Shown: one piece after another, positions 8,599 to 17,113 of the stretch
Numbering within the stretch: the first letter of the stretch is position 1
Layout of the letters: every line of letters starts with the position of its first letter
NCBI GenBank assembly: GCA_002162825.1
Contig: MAAU01000096.1
Location: 46,326 to 110,325 of the forward strand
Direction: 5' to 3'
DNA length: 64,000 nt
Source of the DNA: Gammaproteobacteria bacterium 54_18_T64
GTDB taxonomy: Bacteria; Pseudomonadota; Gammaproteobacteria; Pseudomonadales; Porticoccaceae
Made by a program: the position numbers and the translations under genes
Notes under the pieces: model-generated
Seen by the model: the letters and a program-made list of their open reading frames with translations, nothing else
Database searches by the model: none
Told to the model about the DNA's origin: nothing

Positions 8599-9231
8599 TC
8601 AACCGTTCATGTCCCGCTCGGGCTCGGTCAAGCTACTGAGAAATGCTGGGCGCTCAAACAAACGGCGCATATATTCATGCAGCGGCTTGGCCTGGCGCGT
8701 ATTGGGCATATCTATACCCAGACTTTCCAGGCGCCACAGCAGCGGTGCCAGGCAGCAATCGACCAGGGTAAACTCTTCATACATGAAGTAGGGCTTGTCG
8801 ACAAAAATGGGCGCAATACCCAGCAAGCTGTCACGCAACTCTTTACGAGCCGCATCCACCACCTTTGTATCTTTAGAGGCGAGAATGATATCTACCTTTT
8901 CACACCAGTCTTTCTCGATGCGATGCATGTACTGGCGGCTCAAGGCGCGTGCTACGGGGTAAACCGGCAGCAGTGGCGGATGAGGGAAACGCTCATCGAG
9001 ATATTCCATCAACACCTTGGACTCATACAGGCACAAGTCCCTATCAACTAGAGTGGGAACTGAGCCATAGGGATTGAGCTCCGCCAATTCCCCGGGGATA
9101 GCATTAGGGTCGACTTCTTCTATGTCGACAGTCACGCCTTTTTCTGCGAGGACAATTCTAATTCTGTGGCAATAGTGACTCGCCGGATCAGAAAAAAATG
9201 TCATCGACGTTCGCTTCGAAACAACGCCCAT
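8599..9231 (-). CDS. sspA: Stringent starvation protein A
   Basis: SspA has a glutathione-S-transferase fold but no transferase activity; in E. coli it binds RNA polymerase and aids acid and starvation survival. The N-terminal thioredoxin-like domain (MTFFSDPASHYCHRIRIVLAEKG) and the cis-Pro region (NPYGSVPTLVDRDLCLYES) are clear, and a helical C-terminal domain follows. The ATG at 9231 has GAGGTGG upstream and is preferred over a GTG three codons earlier. It heads an sspA-sspB pair and starts 50 bases after the cytochrome b/c1 stop, with no terminator between, so read-through from the bc1 operon is possible. Confidence 0.95.
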   Translation of the reverse strand: MGVVSKRTSMTFFSDPASHYCHRIRIVLAEKGVTVDIEEVDPNAIPGELAELNPYGSVPTLVDRDLCLYESKVLMEYLDERFPHPPLLPVYPVARALSRQYMHRIEKDWCEKVDIILASKDTKVVDAARKELRDSLLGIAPIFVDKPYFMYEEFTLVDCCLAPLLWRLESLGIDMPNTRQAKPLHEYMRRLFERPAFLSSLTEPERDMNG

Positions 9232-9280
9232 TAAAACCACCTCATACGTTTTGATAAAAGCCGTTTACACTGCATAGTCA

Positions 9281-11314
9281 TCAGTGAATATCTTTCCAGT
9301 ACTCTCGGTTCAACAACCAAACCCAGATCAACAAAAAGGCCAGGAACAAAAGCACGTTAACGCCAATACGACGACTCTCTGTCGCTACTGGATTGGCCAT
9401 GTAAGCCATAAAATTAACCAGGTCATAAACGGCACCATCGAACTCCTGAGGTGACAAACTACCCTCACTGAGCAGCTCGAAAGAACCACAAGGGTCGTCA
9501 TTTAAAGGTTCACTGGTCAGGGGATCAACTCTAATACCGCCATTGTGGGCCAGCGATGGCCCCGGGGCACAGCCCTGTAGGCCCTGTAATTCCATCAGCG
9601 CATGGGGCATACCAACATCTTTAAAAACCTTATTATTGATGCCCACCGGCCTAGTGCTATCGGCATAAAAATTACGCAGATAGGTATAAACCCATTTTGA
9701 TGAACGGGCTCGAGTCACCAGGGTCAAGTCGGGCGGTACAGCACCGAACCAGGCCTTAGCAGAATGCTCGGCCATGGAAATCCCCATCAAACCGCCAATT
9801 TTCTGGCCGGAAAAAATAAGATTTTCCATCATCATACCGTGGGGAACACCCAGGTCATCCGCGGCCCGCTCCCAACGCTGGTACTTGGCAGAGTGACAAC
9901 CCATGCAGTAGTTAACGAAGAGCTGGGCACCATTTTGCAGGGAGGCCTTATCCTCTGGAGTCGCCTCAAAGTCATCACACTGAATAGTGCCGCAATCAAA
10001 ATTGGACGCAGAGCCCACCGCTTTTAACGGCACAATGATCAAGCCAATGATAATCGCTAACACACCCAGCGATCGCCAGAAGCCCATACCCCCATCCATT
10101 GTTACTCGCAGCGGCTCGGGCTTGGTTTTCTCCAACTTGGTCCAAATAGGCATTGCCAAAAAGTAGAGGAAGTAGATGACCGTACAAACCTGCGCCAATG
10201 CAGTGCGCGCTGGCGTCGGTGCCTTCATACCCAATATACCGAGAATGACGAAGACCACTGCAAACAACACGATGGCAACACGACTGGCATTACCTTTATA
10301 GCGAATCGATTTCACCGGGCTGCGATCGAGCCAGGGTAGTATGAAAAGGATCGCTACAGCTGCCGCCATCACTAGGAAACCCATAAACTTATCGGGTACC
10401 GCACGCAACATGGAATAGTAAGGCGTGAAATACCAGACCGGTGCAATGTGCTCAGGCGTTTTCAGAGGGTTGGCAATTTCAAAGTTTGCATGCTCAATAA
10501 AATAGCCACCCATTTCTGGCATAAAGAACATGATGAAGCAGAAAATAAAGATGAACACCACTATCGGCACCAAATCGTGCACGGTGTAGTAGGGGTGGAA
10601 AGGAATACCATCAAGAGGTATACCGTTCTCATCTTTGTTCTTTTTAATTTCAATGCCGTCAGGATTGTTAGAACCCACTTCGTGTAGGGCCAACAGGTGC
10701 AAGACCACCAGACCGAGAAGCACGATGGGTACTGCAACCACGTGTAGAGCGAAGAAGCGGTTAAGCGTGATACCCGAAATCAGGTAATCGCCGCGAACCC
10801 ATTCGACAATGGCCTCGCCTACATAGGGAATAGCTCCAAACAGGGAGATAATCACCTGCGCACCCCAATAGGACATCTGTCCCCAGGGCAACACGTAGCC
10901 CAAAAAGGCTTCGGCCATCAGCGCCAGATAAATCGCCATACCGAATAACCACACCAGTTCACGCGGCGCCTTATAGGAGCCATAGAGCAAGCCACGGAAC
11001 ATGTGTAGATAGATAACAATGAAGAAGGCCGAGGCACCGGTGGAATGCATATAACGCAGAATCCAACCGTAGTCGACATCGCGCATGATGTATTCGACCG
11101 AGGCGAAAGCCCCATCGGACGAGGGCTCAAAGCTCATGGTCAACCAAATACCGGTGAGCAACTGGTTAACGAGCACCAGTAGAGAGAGAACCCCAAAAAA
11201 GTACCAGAAGTTAAAGTTCTTTGGCGCGTAGTACTTACCCATATGGGTATCCCAAGCACGCTGCACGGGAAGGCGCTCATCTAACCACTTCCACAAAAAC
11301 ATAAGCAATTTCAT
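9281..11314 (-). CDS. Fused cytochrome b / cytochrome c1 of the bc1 complex
   Basis: One uninterrupted 677-residue frame carries both catalytic heme subunits of ubiquinol-cytochrome c reductase. Residues 1 to about 400 are cytochrome b, with transmembrane helices and the four heme ligands H90, H104, H191 and H206. The Qo-site motif reads PVWY (292-295) rather than PEWY. Residues about 410-677 are cytochrome c1, starting with a hydrophobic signal-like helix (411-432), then the heme-c motif C470-M-G-C-H474, a likely axial Met in GMPH near 569, and a C-terminal membrane anchor (651-669). A similar b/c1 fusion (FbcH) in Bradyrhizobium is cut after the internal signal helix, and the same processing is expected here. 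The ATG overlaps the Rieske stop as TAATG. Confidence 0.93.
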   Translation of the reverse strand: MKLLMFLWKWLDERLPVQRAWDTHMGKYYAPKNFNFWYFFGVLSLLVLVNQLLTGIWLTMSFEPSSDGAFASVEYIMRDVDYGWILRYMHSTGASAFFIVIYLHMFRGLLYGSYKAPRELVWLFGMAIYLALMAEAFLGYVLPWGQMSYWGAQVIISLFGAIPYVGEAIVEWVRGDYLISGITLNRFFALHVVAVPIVLLGLVVLHLLALHEVGSNNPDGIEIKKNKDENGIPLDGIPFHPYYTVHDLVPIVVFIFIFCFIMFFMPEMGGYFIEHANFEIANPLKTPEHIAPVWYFTPYYSMLRAVPDKFMGFLVMAAAVAILFILPWLDRSPVKSIRYKGNASRVAIVLFAVVFVILGILGMKAPTPARTALAQVCTVIYFLYFLAMPIWTKLEKTKPEPLRVTMDGGMGFWRSLGVLAIIIGLIIVPLKAVGSASNFDCGTIQCDDFEATPEDKASLQNGAQLFVNYCMGCHSAKYQRWERAADDLGVPHGMMMENLIFSGQKIGGLMGISMAEHSAKAWFGAVPPDLTLVTRARSSKWVYTYLRNFYADSTRPVGINNKVFKDVGMPHALMELQGLQGCAPGPSLAHNGGIRVDPLTSEPLNDDPCGSFELLSEGSLSPQEFDGAVYDLVNFMAYMANPVATESRRIGVNVLLFLAFLLIWVWLLNREYWKDIH

Positions 11315-11910
11315 TATGCACTCTCCTCGTCGATACCGATGACTACGACATATTCACTTTCATAGTTATGGGGCGGTACTTTAAGGTTGAGAGGTGCAGG
11401 TACGCCCTGATAAACACGTCCGGCAAGATCAAACTTGGAACCGTGGCAGGGACAGAAAAAGCCACCCAACCATTCGTCACCGCCGAGATCGGTAGCACCC
11501 ACATCGGGGCGATACATCGGAGCACAACCCAGGTGAGTACACAGGCCCACCATAATCAGGTACTCAGGGTTCGAGGCTCGGTTAACCGGATCGACATAAG
11601 TCGGCTGATCCGATTTCTCGGACTCGGGGTCTCGCAGTTTATCGGTCAGCTTGGCCAGGGAATCGAGTGCCTCCTGGGTGCGACGAATAATATAGACCGG
11701 CTGTCCGCGCCATTCTTCAACGACCATTTGGCCCGGCTCGATTCGACTCATGTTGATACGTACCGGCGCACCGGCCGCTTTCGCTTTCGCGCTCGGAAAC
11801 CAGGAACCGACGAACGGTACCACTGCACCCGCCGCGCCCACCGCGCCCACCGCGCAGGTAGTTGCAGTCAAAAATCGGCGACGCCCATGATTGACACCTT
11901 CATTGCTCAT
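11314..11910 (-). CDS. petA: Ubiquinol-cytochrome c reductase Rieske iron-sulfur subunit
   Basis: The Rieske subunit moves electrons from ubiquinol at the Qo site to cytochrome c1. The N-terminus has a twin-arginine signal/anchor (GRRRFLTATT, then a hydrophobic Ala/Gly/Val helix), as expected for a folded Fe-S protein exported by Tat. The cluster ligands lie in CTHLGC near residue 117 and CPCHGSKFD near residue 150. At 198 residues the length is standard. An AAGGGGAG ribosome site precedes the ATG. It is the first gene of a two-gene operon with the cytochrome b/c1 fusion, whose start codon shares one base with this stop. Confidence 0.96.
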   Translation of the reverse strand: MSNEGVNHGRRRFLTATTCAVGAVGAAGAVVPFVGSWFPSAKAKAAGAPVRINMSRIEPGQMVVEEWRGQPVYIIRRTQEALDSLAKLTDKLRDPESEKSDQPTYVDPVNRASNPEYLIMVGLCTHLGCAPMYRPDVGATDLGGDEWLGGFFCPCHGSKFDLAGRVYQGVPAPLNLKVPPHNYESEYVVVIGIDEESA

Positions 11911-12072
11911 ATGAGCTCCCCTTAAAAGGCAGAATAATATAGATTAACTGCAAAAATACAGTTGATGAACCTGTACCCGCGCACAGGTAAAAATGGCGAG
12001 TAATAGTAATGAAAAGCATAGGGCTTTACAAGCTGAGACCTTAGACAAAGCAGGCAAGCCCATGATTTAGAA

Positions 12073-12106
12073 CAAAAAAAGCCCAACATAAAGTTGGGCT
12101 TTTTTG
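12073..12106. terminator. Terminator after rpsI
   Basis: GCCCAAC (12081-12087) and GTTGGGC (12093-12099) form a stem flanked by an A-run and a T-run. It lies 16 bases past the rpsI stop on the minus strand and separates the ribosomal operon from petA. Confidence 0.85.
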
Positions 12107-12121
12107 CAAAACGTTCGCTGA

Positions 12122-12511
12122 TTAACGCTTCGAGAATTGCGGACGCTTACGTGCTTTATGCAGTCCCACTTTCTTACGCTCTACCGCTCTGGCATCTCGG
12201 GTCAAAAACCCAGCCTGGCGCAATGGTGCGCGCAAGGTTTCATCATAGGCCAGTAGCGCACGTGAAAGACCGTGGCGAATTGCGCCGGCCTGACCAAAGC
12301 TACCACCACCGCTAACGGTAATTTTCAAGTCAAACTTATCGACCGCCTCAACCAGCTCCAGCGGCTGACGCACAATCATACGCGCCACTTCGCGACCAAA
12401 ATATTGCTCTAGAGTGCGGTTATTCACCGTCACATTGCCATTACCACTGGTAATAAACACTCGAGCCGCCGACGTTTTGCGTCGACCTGTACCGTAATAA
12501 GTTTCAGCCAT
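12122..12511 (-). CDS. rpsI: 30S ribosomal protein S9
   Basis: Ribosomal protein S9 lies in the 30S head, and its C-terminal tail reaches the P-site tRNA. The family signature runs from [18 protein letters not shown] at the N-terminus through [19 protein letters not shown] to the basic tail [12 protein letters not shown] chose the ATG that gives the usual MAE start. Another ATG two codons upstream (12517) lies closer to the GGGA ribosome site and is also possible. It follows rplM after a short gap of about a dozen bases, the universal L13-S9 operon. Confidence 0.97.
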   Translation of the reverse strand: MAETYYGTGRRKTSAARVFITSGNGNVTVNNRTLEQYFGREVARMIVRQPLELVEAVDKFDLKITVSGGGSFGQAGAIRHGLSRALLAYDETLRAPLRQAGFLTRDARAVERKKVGLHKARKRPQFSKR

Positions 12512-12525
12512 TGTCATGCGTCCCG

Positions 12526-12954
12526 TTAAATATTCAGTGCTTGCGGTTGTTGTGCGGCGTGAGGATGAGCATCCCCTGCGTACACTTTCAACTTGCTGTA
12601 CATAGCCCGACCCAGCGGACCTTTGGGCAACATGCCCTTTACCGCTTTCTCTAGCGCACGGCCAGGTGCCTTGTCGTTCAGCTTTTCAAAACTAATCGAC
12701 TTGATACCACCGGGAAAGCCTGTGTGGTGGTAATACATTTTGTCTGTCGCTTTTTTACCCGTAACACGCACTTTTTCGGCATTGACGACGACGATATAAT
12801 CGCCAGTATCAACATGGGGGGTATATTCGGGCTTGTGCTTGCCGCGCAGGCGTATGGCAATGTCGCTCGCTAGTCGGCCCAAGGTTTTATCGGCGGCGTC
12901 GACTACATACCAATCGTGCTGAACTGTTTCGGGTTTCGCGCTAAATGTTTTCAT
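12526..12954 (-). CDS. rplM: 50S ribosomal protein L13
   Basis: L13 is an early-assembly protein of the 50S subunit. At 142 residues it has the exact family length and the expected blocks: [34 protein letters not shown], the GFPGGIKS segment, and [20 protein letters not shown]. It is first in the rplM-rpsI operon and has a good upstream promoter with a GC-rich discriminator. The neighbouring zapE is the usual genomic partner in gammaproteobacteria. Confidence 0.98.
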   Translation of the reverse strand: MKTFSAKPETVQHDWYVVDAADKTLGRLASDIAIRLRGKHKPEYTPHVDTGDYIVVVNAEKVRVTGKKATDKMYYHHTGFPGGIKSISFEKLNDKAPGRALEKAVKGMLPKGPLGRAMYSKLKVYAGDAHPHAAQQPQALNI

Positions 12955-12998
12955 TGAATCGTTACCTGAAATCAGGTGGCTCCCAGAAAAGAGCGCGA

Positions 12999-13027
12999 AT
13001 TCTACCGATGAGAGAGGGGAACTTCAA
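12999..13027 (-). promoter_or_regulatory. Sigma-70 promoter of rplM-rpsI
   Basis: On the minus strand TTGAAG (13027-13022) and TAGAAT (13004-12999) are separated by exactly 17 bases. The following TCGCGCTC is a GC-rich discriminator, as expected for a ppGpp-controlled ribosomal promoter. The leader to the rplM start is about 40 bases and contains a small ACCTGA/TCAGGT inverted repeat. Confidence 0.7.
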
Positions 13028-13061
13028 GCAGATATTACACGTTTAAGAGATAAACTCCTCT

Positions 13062-14165
13062 TTATGGCCGGTGTGGTCGCGCCAGATAGTCGTGAGATTG
13101 CATTTCCAGCATGCGGCTCAGTGTGCGTTGAAACTCGAAGGACAAATTGCCGCCACTGTAGATAAGCTCCAGAGGCACCGCAACCGACATCGCCAGCTTG
13201 ACATTGCGGTCGTAAAACTCGTCGATCAGGCTGATGAAACGGCGCGCCTGATCTTCGCTGTCGCGCCCCATCTGCGGTACATTACTAATCAACACCGCAT
13301 GAAACTCGCGCGCCAACTCAATATAGTCATTCTGACTACGCGGCCCATCGCAGAGGGCCATAAAATCAAACCAGGCGACATCTTCGCCGACAAAGCGACA
13401 GGGGATATCGCGCCCCTCCACTTCCAGGGCGATATTTTCACGCACCTCATCACGAGCCGGCACCAAACTATCGAAGGTAGCATGCAGTGAGACTTCCGCC
13501 TGCTCATCCAGCGGCGAATGATAGAGCTCAGCCTGCTCCAATGCACGCAAACGGTAATCCGTGCCGCTATCGACATTCACCACTTCGCAATGCTGCTTAA
13601 CCAGGGCTATGGCCGGTAAAAATCGCTGGCGCTGCAGACCATTGGTGTAGAGCTTGTCTGGCACAATATTCGATGTCGCTATCAGGGTTACACCTCGCGC
13701 AAAGAGCAGCTCCATTAGGCCACCCAGGATCATCGCGTCGGTGATATCCGAAACAAAAAACTCATCAAAGCAAATCACCCGCGCATCTTTGGCAATGCCC
13801 GCCGCCACCTTTTCCAAGGGGTTCTTAACGCCGTTGTATTTGGTCAGATCACGGTGCACACGACGCATAAATCGATGGAAGTGCACACGCATTTTCTGCT
13901 CAAAAGGCAGGCTCTCGTAAAAGTTATCCATCAGGTAGGTCTTGCCGCGCCCCACACCACCCCAGAAATACAGCCCTTTAACGGGCGCCGGATGACGTTG
14001 GCGCCCACGCAGGCGGTCAATTAGCCCGGTCTTCGCCTCGCCCACCGCTACTAACTGCTCGTATACACCCTGCAGTTTTTCCACGGCGAGACGTTGAGCC
14101 GGATCGGCAAAAAAGCCGTCCTGTTGCAAATCTTGTGCATAGCGCTGTACGGGGGAAGAAGGCAT
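13062..14165 (-). CDS. zapE: Cell division ATPase ZapE (AFG1-like)
   Basis: ZapE is an ATPase that joins the late divisome and affects FtsZ polymers in E. coli. The P-loop GGVGRGKTYLMD and the Walker B block ICFDEFFVSDITDAM are both intact, followed by sensor region ATSNIVPDKLY and the RRFISLIDEFYDRNVKL block near the C-terminus. I place the start at the ATG that gives an E. coli-like N-terminus (MPSSPVQRYAQDL); the frame is open 12 codons further to a TTG, and neither has a clear ribosome site. Location beside rplM-rpsI is conserved in gammaproteobacteria, which supports the name. Confidence 0.92.
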   Translation of the reverse strand: MPSSPVQRYAQDLQQDGFFADPAQRLAVEKLQGVYEQLVAVGEAKTGLIDRLRGRQRHPAPVKGLYFWGGVGRGKTYLMDNFYESLPFEQKMRVHFHRFMRRVHRDLTKYNGVKNPLEKVAAGIAKDARVICFDEFFVSDITDAMILGGLMELLFARGVTLIATSNIVPDKLYTNGLQRQRFLPAIALVKQHCEVVNVDSGTDYRLRALEQAELYHSPLDEQAEVSLHATFDSLVPARDEVRENIALEVEGRDIPCRFVGEDVAWFDFMALCDGPRSQNDYIELAREFHAVLISNVPQMGRDSEDQARRFISLIDEFYDRNVKLAMSVAVPLELIYSGGNLSFEFQRTLSRMLEMQSHDYLARPHRP

Positions 14166-14303
14166 CGGGTTACGGGCTAACTGTAGTTGTGGTGATAACA
14201 AAATAGCGACACGTTAGAGACGCTGTAAACCAAATTGCGGCGACATAAAAATGACGGCCACTCTACTCGCGCCACACCAAGTGCGCAAGCGGCACACGCT
14301 AGC

Positions 14304-14957
14304 CTACGCATCGCCCAATGACCGGCTTAATTCGACACCGATCTTTTCACGCAGGGTATTTAACTGACCATGAAAAAAGTGGCTGGCCTCGGGAATAAGA
14401 ATAGGTACCACTGGCGAGACTAGTGATTCTAACCAAGCCTGAATGTCTTCCGCTGGCACCACTTCGTCTTGCCCACCGAGGACCACGCTTACCGGGCAAG
14501 TAAAAGCGCCTTGTGGCGCATAACTGTAACGCATCACTGGCGGCGCTATTAATACCATCTGCGCAACCGGCAGGCGCTCACTGGCAGCGGCGGCAATCGC
14601 AGAGCCAAAGGAAAAGCCCGCTAGTAGCAGCCGGCTCTGTGGATAGCGCGCCAGCAGCCACTCGCTGACAGCACACAGATCATCCACCTCGCCTCGCGCC
14701 TCATCGTGCACACCCGCACTAGCACCGACACCGCGAAAATTAAAACGCAGAGAATGGATGCCCAACTCACGATAAATTCTCACCAGCGTCGACACGACCT
14801 TGTTATCCATGGTGCCGCCGTACAGGGGGTGAGGATGGCAAATCACCGCAACGTAACCCGCCCCACTGAATACTGCCCCCGCCTGACCCTCCTCCAGGAC
14901 CGCCTCGATTCGCCCCACCGCCCCATCAATTGAGACCTGTGTTTTTTGCTTCACCAT
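14304..14957 (-). CDS. Alpha/beta hydrolase
   Basis: A 217-residue cytosolic protein with the compact alpha/beta hydrolase fold of the COG2945 type. Visible features are the CHPHPLYGGTMDNKVV oxyanion region near residue 37, LRFNFRGVGAS near residue 70, the nucleophile elbow GFSFGS near residue 113, an acidic residue in GGQDEVVP, and a late His in EASHFFHG. A Ser-Asp-His triad is therefore complete. GAGGTAAAGG precedes the ATG. It is not linked to a pathway by its neighbours. The natural substrate is unknown; relatives are described as esterases or dienelactone hydrolase-like proteins. Confidence 0.85.
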   Translation of the reverse strand: MVKQKTQVSIDGAVGRIEAVLEEGQAGAVFSGAGYVAVICHPHPLYGGTMDNKVVSTLVRIYRELGIHSLRFNFRGVGASAGVHDEARGEVDDLCAVSEWLLARYPQSRLLLAGFSFGSAIAAAASERLPVAQMVLIAPPVMRYSYAPQGAFTCPVSVVLGGQDEVVPAEDIQAWLESLVSPVVPILIPEASHFFHGQLNTLREKIGVELSRSLGDA

Positions 14958-15171
14958 TGCCTTTACCTCTCCTCAAACCAAGCGCCGGCCCATCAAAAGC
15001 CAGCAATATCCAAACAAACACTAAGTCAGCAGTCAATATTACTGCCACAGAGGGCCTGCGCTATACCTCAACACCAGCTCAATAATAAATATTCATCGTC
15101 CGGCTATTCAACCGACTCGCTGTTCGAGATAGAATTCACCAACCCTAAATTTCACAAAAGGAAGTTCCCGC

Positions 15172-15666
15172 GTGCCCACAGACCCCATCACCATAGCATT
15201 GGTCAGCCTCGCCATCGGCCTCGTCATAGGCTCCATCGCTGGCCGCATCCTCTCTGGCGCCACGCGACAGCGGCGCACACTGACCGAAGAACTACGCCAA
15301 AAAGATGATGAATTGAAAACCTACCAACACCAGGTCACCGAGCACTTTATTACCACCTCGGAATTGGTTAACAATTTGACACAAAGCTATAAAGACGTGC
15401 ACCAACACCTCGCCGCTAGCGCCATGACCCTGACCAATCCCGAAATCAGCAATAAATTGCTTGAAGCCGGCTCGGGCAATCTGGGTCTTTCTCACGTTAT
15501 GGAAGACAGCTCCGTCGTCAGCCCTCAGCCTCCAAAAGACTACACTCCCGATGTCAGCGGCGTACTGGATGAAAGCTATGGTCTGGAAAAAAATAAGGCG
15601 GAACCCAGCGCCGACTCAACGACCGAAAACGACGATGGCAATGACCCCACCACGAAGCCTGCTTAA
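15172..15666 (+). CDS. zapG: YhcB/ZapG family (DUF1043) inner-membrane protein
   Basis: The protein has one N-terminal transmembrane helix (IALVSLAIGLVIGSIAGRIL, residues about 7-26), then a coiled-coil helix with EELRQKDDELKTYQHQV and the family hallmark HFITTSELVNNLTQSYKDVHQHLA. The remainder is acidic and low in complexity. E. coli YhcB (ZapG) links cell division, envelope synthesis and shape. The start codon is GTG with AAAAGGAAG about 10 bases upstream. In E. coli yhcB is next to zapE and degQ/degS, and here too it lies between zapE and a DegS-type protease. Confidence 0.88.
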   Translation: MPTDPITIALVSLAIGLVIGSIAGRILSGATRQRRTLTEELRQKDDELKTYQHQVTEHFITTSELVNNLTQSYKDVHQHLAASAMTLTNPEISNKLLEAGSGNLGLSHVMEDSSVVSPQPPKDYTPDVSGVLDESYGLEKNKAEPSADSTTENDDGNDPTTKPA

Positions 15667-15693
15667 GCTCGACGCATCTTCATATATACCAAA

Positions 15694-15730
15694 CATAAAA
15701 AAGCCGAGCACATAGCTCGGCTTTTTTATG
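15694..15730. terminator. Bidirectional terminator between zapG and sat
   Basis: GCCGAGC (15703-15709) pairs with GCTCGGC (15715-15721), with A and T runs on either side. It serves two convergent genes. Confidence 0.88.
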
Positions 15731-15743
15731 TGGCAATGGTTGC

Positions 15744-16961
15744 CTAGGTGGCGGAGTGACCCGACAGCTTAACCTCTACATTATCTTCATCGCTCAAACC
15801 CGCATAGTACTTGCGCAAAATATCCAGCACTTCGGGGCGGGAGAAGTTATCCTCTACCTCACCACCTTCAGAGAGCGCCTTGCGCAGCTTGGTACCCGAC
15901 ACCAGGACGCGATCGTCGGCACCGTGGGGACAGGTACGCATCGATGCCATGGTATCGCAACGATTGCACCAGAAGGTCCAGTCGATTTTCAAGGGCACGG
16001 TTTCCATCGCATCCCTGGGAATATCATCAAAGATATGGTGGGCATCAAAGGGACCGTAGTAATCGCCAACACCGGCGTGATCACGACCGACAATCAAGTG
16101 AGTGCAACCGTAGTTTTGACGGAACAAGGCGTGTAACAGAGCCTCCCGCGGACCTGCGTAGCGCATATCCAGGGGGTAGCCCGACTGCACAACCGTATTG
16201 TCGACAAAGTACTCATTGATCAGGGTGCCAATGGCATCCTGGCGCACTTCGGCGGGGATATCTCCCGGCTTCAGCTTACCCAATAGAGAGTGAACCATCA
16301 CGCCATCACAGATTTCAATGGCAATTTTGGCCAGATATTCGTGGGAGCGGTGCATTGGATTGCGGGTCTGGAAGGCGGCGATGGTCGACCAACCTTTGGC
16401 CTCAAACAGTTCGCGAGTTTGTGTCGGTGTCATATAGACCCCTTCGTACTTACTCGGGAAGTCGCCCTGGGAGAACACTACAACTTTACCCGCCAAGTTG
16501 ACATCGCCCTGGCTCATCACCATAGCCACGCCGGGGTGCTCGGGGTCGGTAGTGGTAAACACCTGCTGGCACTCGTGAGCTTTATCGATGCTGTACTTTT
16601 CAGAGATCGTCAGTAGACCCATCAACTCGTCTGTTTCACCGTCAATCAGCGCCACTTCAGCGCCCAAGTCCAGCTCATCGGCCTGGGCTTGATCAATCGA
16701 CAAGGTGATGGGGATCGGCCAGAACAGTCCGCTGGCGGTGTGCATGTTATCGCAGACACCCTGCCAGTCAGCCTTGCCCATAAAGCCTTCGAGTGGAGTA
16801 AAACCGCCGATGCCGAGCATAATCAAATCGCCCACTTCGCGGGAGGCCAGTATCACTTTAGGCAGGGTTTGCGCCCGCACTTTGGCCGCAGCCAGCGCTT
16901 CGCCTTCTAACAATAACGGTAGTAAGACATCACTGCCATGGGGTTTAACAAGACCACTCAT
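15744..16961 (-). CDS. sat: Sulfate adenylyltransferase (ATP sulfurylase, Sat type)
   Basis: Sat makes adenosine 5'-phosphosulfate from ATP and sulfate, the first step of sulfate assimilation. This is the homomeric Sat family and not the CysD-CysN heterodimer. Visible motifs are the [13 protein letters not shown] block with the HxxH-type nucleotide-binding residues near residue 200 and [17 protein letters not shown]. Cysteines in [17 protein letters not shown] suggest a metal site, as in Sat of sulfur bacteria. There is no fused APS kinase, and no cysC or cysH lies nearby. The second ATG is preferred, as GGAGAG lies seven bases upstream; the first ATG overlaps that site. Confidence 0.93.
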   Translation of the reverse strand: MSGLVKPHGSDVLLPLLLEGEALAAAKVRAQTLPKVILASREVGDLIMLGIGGFTPLEGFMGKADWQGVCDNMHTASGLFWPIPITLSIDQAQADELDLGAEVALIDGETDELMGLLTISEKYSIDKAHECQQVFTTTDPEHPGVAMVMSQGDVNLAGKVVVFSQGDFPSKYEGVYMTPTQTRELFEAKGWSTIAAFQTRNPMHRSHEYLAKIAIEICDGVMVHSLLGKLKPGDIPAEVRQDAIGTLINEYFVDNTVVQSGYPLDMRYAGPREALLHALFRQNYGCTHLIVGRDHAGVGDYYGPFDAHHIFDDIPRDAMETVPLKIDWTFWCNRCDTMASMRTCPHGADDRVLVSGTKLRKALSEGGEVEDNFSRPEVLDILRKYYAGLSDEDNVEVKLSGHSAT

Positions 16962-17113
16962 ATTTTCACTCTCCATTAAATAACTACAATTTTCACTGCC
17001 CGCATCGAGGCCTGGTAACTATTTCGGGCACTGCCAACGCCGGCAGACAGGGTCGTTTCGGGGTGTGCCATAATAGCACCAACAATTGTCAAACTAGCGG
17101 CGGATCTTAGACC

